Of a stretch of 64,000 bases of DNA, positions 56,768 to 64,000 are shown one piece after another. How positions within the stretch are numbered: position 1 is the first letter of the stretch; every line of letters begins with the position of its first letter. Made by a program: the position numbers and the translations under genes. The notes under the pieces are model-generated. The model was given only the letters and a program-made list of their open reading frames with translations. It ran no database searches and was not told the DNA's origin. The stretch is from Sphingomonas sp. BK345 (GTDB lineage: Bacteria; Pseudomonadota; Alphaproteobacteria; Sphingomonadales; Sphingomonadaceae). The stretch spans positions 496,001-560,000 of the forward strand of contig NZ_JACHZX010000002.1 in NCBI RefSeq assembly GCF_014193845.1, given 5' to 3'.

Positions 56768-57417
56768 CGATCGTCGTCCACCATCTCGAGAACTCGCGCT
56801 CGCAGCGGGTGCTGTGGCTGTTGGAGGAACTCGGGCTCGCCTATGAGGTGGAGCGCTACGCGCGCGATCCCAAGACGATGCTCGCGCCACCCGAGCTGCG
56901 TCGCGTCCATCCGCTCGGCAAGTCGCCGGTGATCGAGGACCGCGACGGCGCGGCCGTGGGCGAGCGCGGTCGCGTGGTGGCGGAGACCGGCGCGATCGTC
57001 GAGTATCTCGTCGATCGGGCCGACGGTAAGCTCGGCGCGCCCGCGAAACGCGACGACGCGCTGCGCTATCGCTTCTGGCTGCACTACGCCGAGGGATCGA
57101 TGATGCCGCCGCTGCTGCTCAAGCTGGTGCTCTCGCGGCTGCCGCTGATCGGCAAGCGGGCGGTCGCGCGGGTGCAGCCGATGATCGACCGCCACCTGGA
57201 TTATGTCGAGGCGGAGCTGGCCCAGCGGCCGTGGTTCGCCGGCGAGGCTTTCACGGCGGCGGACATCATGATGAGCTTTCCGCTCGAGGCGGCGCGTCAC
57301 CGTGCCGGATTGGGCGAGTCGCGGCCGGCCACCGTCGCGTGGCTCGCCAAGATCCACGCGCGGGCGGCGTATCAGCGCGCACTCGAACGCGGCGGACCCT
57401 ATGCTTACGCGCGGTAA
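56764..57417 (+). CDS. glutathione S-transferase family protein
   Basis: A 217-residue GST. The N-terminal thioredoxin-like domain has NSRSQRVLWLLEELGLAYEVERY, the cis-proline LGKSPVIED and glutathione-binding AETGAIVEYLVD; an all-helical C-terminal domain includes PWFAGEAFTAADIMMSFPLEA. The first position in the active site is serine/asparagine rather than tyrosine. It overlaps the methyltransferase gene and likely shares its operon. Confidence 0.92.
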   Translation: MTIVVHHLENSRSQRVLWLLEELGLAYEVERYARDPKTMLAPPELRRVHPLGKSPVIEDRDGAAVGERGRVVAETGAIVEYLVDRADGKLGAPAKRDDALRYRFWLHYAEGSMMPPLLLKLVLSRLPLIGKRAVARVQPMIDRHLDYVEAELAQRPWFAGEAFTAADIMMSFPLEAARHRAGLGESRPATVAWLAKIHARAAYQRALERGGPYAYAR

Positions 57418-57480
57418 GCGAACGGGCGGCGGCCCGGGGCGGGCAGTCTACACCCTAACCGCGCCGCCGCGCAGCATCGC

Positions 57481-60216
<2,736 letters not shown>

Positions 60217-60261
60217 AGATAGACACCCCCCACGCGGCGCGTGCGCCGTAGCGACAGGCGA

Positions 60262-61173
60262 TTAGGCCGAAGTGGGATAATTAAGGGTAAATGTCGCGGG
60301 CGCCGCGCCGCCGAGTTCCGCCAGGCGATCGCCGATGCGGGCGAGTGCGACGCTTCCCTCGGCACGCGCGCGGCTGTCCGGCGCGAAGCAGAGCGCGACG
60401 GTGCGGCGCTGGTCGAAGCCGGCGAGCGGTACCAGCGCGAGCGCCGGATCGGCGTAGCAGGCGGGGAGCAGCGTCGTGGCGAGGCCGGCACGGACATAGG
60501 CGAGCGCGCGCGAGTCGCTGTGGGTCCGCGCCGCCATGAACGGGCGGATCCCGCGCGCGGTGAAGAAACGGCTGGTCTCGGCCAACATCTCGCAGTGGCG
60601 TCGCACCACCATCGGCTCGGCGGCGAGTTCCTCCGCCTCGACGCTGACTCGTGCCGCGAGCGGATGGTCGCGCGCGAACGCCATCGCATAAGTCTCGTCG
60701 AACAAGGCGCGGTGCGGCAACGCGGCGTCGAGCGGCGCGACGATCGCGTCGACCCGGCCGCGGTCGAGCGCGGCGCGAAGCTCGCCGGCGCGTCCCTCGA
60801 CCAGCTCGAGCCGTTCGCCGGCGACCGCGGCGGCGCGCAGGGCTTCCTCGACCCAGGCGTCGGGCAAGGTGGTGCACAGGCCGAGCCGGATCAGCTTGGC
60901 GGCGGGCGAGTCGCTCACCGCCTGCTCGGCGGCGACGAAGCCGGCCTCGATCCGGCGGGCGTGCTCGGCCAGCCGCGCGCCGGCGGCGGTGAGCGCGACG
61001 CGGCGGCTGCTGCGCTCGAACAGCGGCTGGCCGAGCAACGTCTCCAGCTTGGCGATGCCGACCGAGAGCGTCGGCTGCGTCACCCGGCAGTGCGACGCGG
61101 CGCGCGAGAACGTGCCCTGGTCGACCACCGCAAGGAAGTAGCGCAACAGGTAGCGATCGATCATAGACGCCAT
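60262..61173 (-). CDS. LysR-family transcriptional regulator
   Basis: A 303-residue LysR regulator. Helix-turn-helix: LLRYFLAVVDQGTFSRAASHCRVTQPTLSVGIAKLETLLGQPLFERSSR (about residues 9-57), followed by the two-lobed effector domain. ATG 61173 or ATG 61164 (MIDRYL) are both possible. It is divergent from ivd by 157 bases and in line with the receptor gene, so either may be its target. A palindrome covers its own start codon. Confidence 0.9.
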   Translation of the reverse strand: MASMIDRYLLRYFLAVVDQGTFSRAASHCRVTQPTLSVGIAKLETLLGQPLFERSSRRVALTAAGARLAEHARRIEAGFVAAEQAVSDSPAAKLIRLGLCTTLPDAWVEEALRAAAVAGERLELVEGRAGELRAALDRGRVDAIVAPLDAALPHRALFDETYAMAFARDHPLAARVSVEAEELAAEPMVVRRHCEMLAETSRFFTARGIRPFMAARTHSDSRALAYVRAGLATTLLPACYADPALALVPLAGFDQRRTVALCFAPDSRARAEGSVALARIGDRLAELGGAAPATFTLNYPTSA

Positions 61174-61178
61174 CTATG
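61162..61178. promoter_or_regulatory. 17-bp palindrome across the LysR start codon
   Basis: CATAGA-CGCCA-TCTATG is a perfect 6-bp inverted repeat with a 5-base spacer that includes the start codon of the LysR gene. It may be an autoregulatory or divergent-promoter site; A/T-rich arms stand out in this GC-rich region. Confidence 0.45.
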
Positions 61179-61330
61179 GAAAGTGTTCGCGCGCTTCAAC
61201 TTGGGAAGGCGGGAGGTCGGGGGTATGCTGCTGTGCAAATGAGGCGGGCTGTTGCCTTTCTCTTCCTCCCCGGCCCTCGCCGGGGAAGCGGGAGAGAGCC
61301 GAGCGCCCGAAGAACGGTAGAGGATGCGGC

Positions 61331-62500
61331 ATGACGCCCGATTTCGACTTTGCGCTGGGCGAGAACGTCGAGATGATCCGCGACACGACCCGACGCTTCG
61401 CCGCGGACAAGATCGCCCCACTCGCGGCGCGGATCGATGCCGAAGACTGGTTCCCACGCGACGAGCTCTGGCCCGCGATGGGTGAGCTCGGCCTCCACGG
61501 CATTACGGTCGACGAGGCCGACGGTGGGCTCGGGCTCGGCTACCTGGAGCATGTCGTCGCGCAGGAGGAAGTGGCGCGCGCCTCGGCCTCGATCGGCCTC
61601 TCCTACGGTGCGCACTCCAATCTCTGCGTCAACCAGATCCGACGCTGGGCCAATCCCGAGCAGAAGGCGCGCTTCCTTCCCGGGCTGATCTCGGGGGAGC
61701 ATGTCGGCAGCCTCGCCATGTCCGAGGCGGGGGCGGGGTCGGACGTCGTCTCGATGAAGCTCGCCGCGCGACGCAGCGATCGCGGCTGGGTGCTCAACGG
61801 GACCAAATTCTGGATCACCAATGCCCCCTACGCCGACACGCTGGTGGTCTATGCCAAGACCGGGGAGGGCAGCCGCGGCATCACCACGTTCCTGATCGAG
61901 AAGGACATGCCCGGCTTCGCGATCGGGCAGAAGATCGACAAGATGGGGATGCGCGGCTCCCCCACCGCCGAGCTGGTGTTCACCGACTGCGAGGTGCCCG
62001 AGGCGAACGTGATGGGGCCGCTCAACGGCGGCGTCGGCATCCTGATGAGCGGGCTTGACTATGAGCGTACGGTACTCGCGGGCATCCAGCTCGGTATCAT
62101 GCAGGCTTGCCTCGACACGGTGCTGCCGTACCTGCGCGATCGGCGCCAGTTCGGTCGCGCGATCGGCAGCTTCCAGCTGATGCAGGCCAAGGTGGCGGAC
62201 ATGTATGTCGCGCTCAATTCGGCGCGCGCCTACGTCTATGCGGTCGCGCGGAGCTGCGACGCGGGCCGGACCACGCGCTTCGATGCCGCGGGCGCGATCC
62301 TGCTCGCCTCGGAGAGCGCCTTCCGTGTCGCGGGCGAGGCGGTGCAGGCGCTCGGCGGTGCCGGCTACACGAAAGACTGGCCGGTCGAGCGCTTCCTGCG
62401 CGACGCGAAGTTGCTCGACATCGGCGCGGGCACCAACGAGATCCGGCGCATGCTGATCGGGCGCGAGCTGGTCGGCGCGACCGAGCCGGTGGCGCAGTGA
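61331..62500 (+). CDS. ivd: isovaleryl-CoA dehydrogenase
   Basis: A 389-residue acyl-CoA dehydrogenase that oxidises isovaleryl-CoA in leucine breakdown. FAD-binding motifs [15 protein letters not shown] and WITNAPYAD are present. Assignment to isovaleryl rather than other acyl chains rests on the catalytic base position: glutamate 245 in [11 protein letters not shown], with GAGTNEIRR (no glutamate at the usual site) near the C-terminus. The gene overlaps the next by GTGA, and mccB follows, as in leucine operons. Confidence 0.94.
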   Translation: MTPDFDFALGENVEMIRDTTRRFAADKIAPLAARIDAEDWFPRDELWPAMGELGLHGITVDEADGGLGLGYLEHVVAQEEVARASASIGLSYGAHSNLCVNQIRRWANPEQKARFLPGLISGEHVGSLAMSEAGAGSDVVSMKLAARRSDRGWVLNGTKFWITNAPYADTLVVYAKTGEGSRGITTFLIEKDMPGFAIGQKIDKMGMRGSPTAELVFTDCEVPEANVMGPLNGGVGILMSGLDYERTVLAGIQLGIMQACLDTVLPYLRDRRQFGRAIGSFQLMQAKVADMYVALNSARAYVYAVARSCDAGRTTRFDAAGAILLASESAFRVAGEAVQALGGAGYTKDWPVERFLRDAKLLDIGAGTNEIRRMLIGRELVGATEPVAQ

Positions 62501-64000
62501 GCGCGCCTGCCCTCGCCTCGATGATCGCGCGCGACGACGACCGCTTCCGCGCCAATGAGGTGCACCATCGCGCGCTCGCCACCGAGCTGCGCGCGCGCGT
62601 CGCCGCGGCGGCGCAGGGCGGCAGCGCGGCATCGCGCGAGCGCCACGCCGCGCGCGGCAAGCTGCTGCCGCGCGAGCGCGTCGAGCGGCTGCTTGACCCC
62701 GGCGCGGCGTTTCTCGAGATCGGCCAGCTCGCCGCGGGCGGGCTCTACGGCGACGAGGTGCCGGGAGCCGGGCTGATCTGCGGCGTCGGCACCGTCTCCG
62801 GGCGGCAGGTGATGATCGTCGCCAACGACGCCACGGTGAAGGGCGGCACCTACTCCCCGCTCACCGTGAAGAAGCACCTGCGCGCGCAGGAGATCGCGCT
62901 CGAGAACCGGCTGCCCTGCATCTACCTCGTCGACTCGGGCGGCGCCAACCTGCCGCACCAGGCCGAGGTTTTCCCCGACCGCGATCATTTCGGCCGCATC
63001 TTCTTCAACCAGGCGCAGATGTCGGCGCGCGGCATCGCGCAGGTGGCGTGCGTGATGGGCAGCTGCACGGCCGGCGGGGCCTATGTCCCCGCCATGTCGG
63101 ACGAGACGGTGATCGTGCGCGGGCAGGGGACGATCTTCCTCGCCGGGCCGCCGCTGGTGAAGGCGGCGACGGGCGAGGAGATCAGCGCCGAGCAGCTCGG
63201 CGGCGCCGACACGCACGGCCGCCGCTCGGGCGTGGTCGACCATGTCGCCGAGGATGATCTTCACGCGCTGACGATCGTGCGCGACATCATTGCCACGTTG
63301 CCGCCCGCGCCAATGCCGATGGTCAATCTCGCGCCGACGGCCGCGCCGCTCTACCCTGCGGAGGAGCTGTACGGGATCGTGCCGGAGGACGTGCGCGCCC
63401 CATATGAGGTGCGCGAGGTGATCGCGCGGCTGGTCGACGGCTCCCGCTTCCACGAGTTCAAGCCGCTGTTCGGCAGCAGCCTGGTCTGCGGCTTCGCGCA
63501 TCTCCACGGCATGCCGGTGGCGATCCTGGCCAACAACGGCGTGCTCTTCTCCGAGAGCGCGCAGAAGGGCGCCCATTTCATCGAGCTGGCGTGCCAGCGC
63601 CGCGTGCCGCTGCTGTTCCTGCAGAACATCTCGGGGTTCATGGTCGGCGGCAAGTATGAGGCGGAGGGGATCGCCAAGCATGGCGCCAAGCTCGTCACCG
63701 CGGTGGCGACCGCCAGCGTGCCCAAGCTGACGCTGCTGATCGGCGGCAGCTTCGGTGCGGGCAATTACGGCATGTGCGGCCGCGCCTATGGCCCCCGCTT
63801 CCTGTTCAGCTGGCCCAACAGCCGGATCAGCGTGATGGGCGGCGAGCAGGCCGCCGCGGTGCTCGCCACCGTCCACCGCGACGCCGCGACGTGGTCGGCG
63901 GAGGAAGCGGAGGCGTTCAAGGCGCCGGTGCGGCAGAAATACGAGGACGAGGGCAATCCCTATTACGCCACCGCGCGGCTGTGGGACGATGGCGTGATCG
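62497..64000 (+). CDS. mccB: methylcrotonyl-CoA carboxylase carboxyltransferase subunit (3' end outside window)
   Basis: The first 501 codons of a biotin-dependent carboxyltransferase that adds carbon to 3-methylcrotonyl-CoA, the step after ivd. The GTG start overlaps the ivd stop. Visible motifs: [83 protein letters not shown], and [26 protein letters not shown], the oxyanion-hole loops. Sequence and context favour MccB over propionyl-CoA carboxylase beta. The frame is still open at 64000. Confidence 0.94.
   Translation, partial: MSAPALASMIARDDDRFRANEVHHRALATELRARVAAAAQGGSAASRERHAARGKLLPRERVERLLDPGAAFLEIGQLAAGGLYGDEVPGAGLICGVGTVSGRQVMIVANDATVKGGTYSPLTVKKHLRAQEIALENRLPCIYLVDSGGANLPHQAEVFPDRDHFGRIFFNQAQMSARGIAQVACVMGSCTAGGAYVPAMSDETVIVRGQGTIFLAGPPLVKAATGEEISAEQLGGADTHGRRSGVVDHVAEDDLHALTIVRDIIATLPPAPMPMVNLAPTAAPLYPAEELYGIVPEDVRAPYEVREVIARLVDGSRFHEFKPLFGSSLVCGFAHLHGMPVAILANNGVLFSESAQKGAHFIELACQRRVPLLFLQNISGFMVGGKYEAEGIAKHGAKLVTAVATASVPKLTLLIGGSFGAGNYGMCGRAYGPRFLFSWPNSRISVMGGEQAAAVLATVHRDAATWSAEEAEAFKAPVRQKYEDEGNPYYATARLWDDGVI

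Noticed and set aside
61190..61330. Small open frames in the LysR-ivd gap
   Set aside because: No ribosome site or similarity; the region is better explained as a divergent promoter.

Overview
The window is a high-GC, densely coded chromosomal segment that reads like a sphingomonad (Alphaproteobacteria, most likely Sphingomonas or a close relative). The evidence is a complete Entner-Doudoroff gene set (zwf, pgl, edd, glk, eda) with no phosphofructokinase in view, three TonB-dependent receptors, a single LolC/E-type permease followed by lolD, a directly repeated GTTC-N7-GTTC SOS box before recA, and best-matching family variants throughout. No phage, plasmid, insertion sequence or CRISPR array is visible.

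Layout. 1-1.5 kb: 3' end of lon, hupB, tRNA-Val. 1.6-7.2 kb: a secreted or surface lipoprotein predicted to fold as a beta-helix, a TonB-dependent receptor, and a divergent prolyl-4-hydroxylase-like oxygenase. 7.3-18.8 kb: an uninterrupted type II secretion operon gspC-D-E-F-G-H-I-J-K-L-M-N (no gspO in the window), interrupted only by two copies of a 96-bp palindromic repeat. 18.8-20 kb: tRNA-His and a leucine-dehydrogenase-family enzyme. 20.2-28 kb, minus strand: marR, a truncated NlpC/P60 remnant, argC, zwf, pgl, edd, glk, eda. 28.2-32.3 kb: secG, pyrG, an orphan chemoreceptor. 32.4-35.5 kb: a heat-shock-controlled hsp20 and a second receptor. 36-39 kb: lolC/E, lolD, a GNAT acetyltransferase, glutathione peroxidase. 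39.2-49.4 kb: HdeD-like membrane protein, dnaE, a tetR/DUF4188 divergent pair, a PA0069-type radical SAM gene, a YbjN-like protein, moaB, a lytic transglycosylase and a divergent uracil-DNA-glycosylase-like gene. 49.5-57.4 kb: ETF-ubiquinone oxidoreductase, TPR protein, ispE, a crotonase-fold protein, recA, a methyltransferase, a GST. 57.5-64 kb: a third receptor behind a LysR gene, and the start of a leucine-degradation operon (ivd, mccB; truncated by the window end).

Working together. The most system-like locus is 1.7-18.8 kb. A lipoprotein and a TonB receptor sit immediately beside a complete type II secretion operon, and candidate Pho boxes precede the lipoprotein gene. This resembles the Caulobacter arrangement in which the type II system exports a phosphate-starvation lipoprotein, so a phosphate-scavenging export/uptake module is a testable reading. 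ETF-QO and isovaleryl-CoA dehydrogenase are functionally linked, because the dehydrogenase passes electrons through ETF to ETF-QO.

The strongest non-coding observations are: a textbook sigma-32 promoter followed by three hairpins, the last hiding the hsp20 ribosome binding site; paired palindromic operators between tetR and its divergent neighbour; and six copies of a 95-96-bp inverted-repeat element, one of which supplies a possible start codon for gspH.
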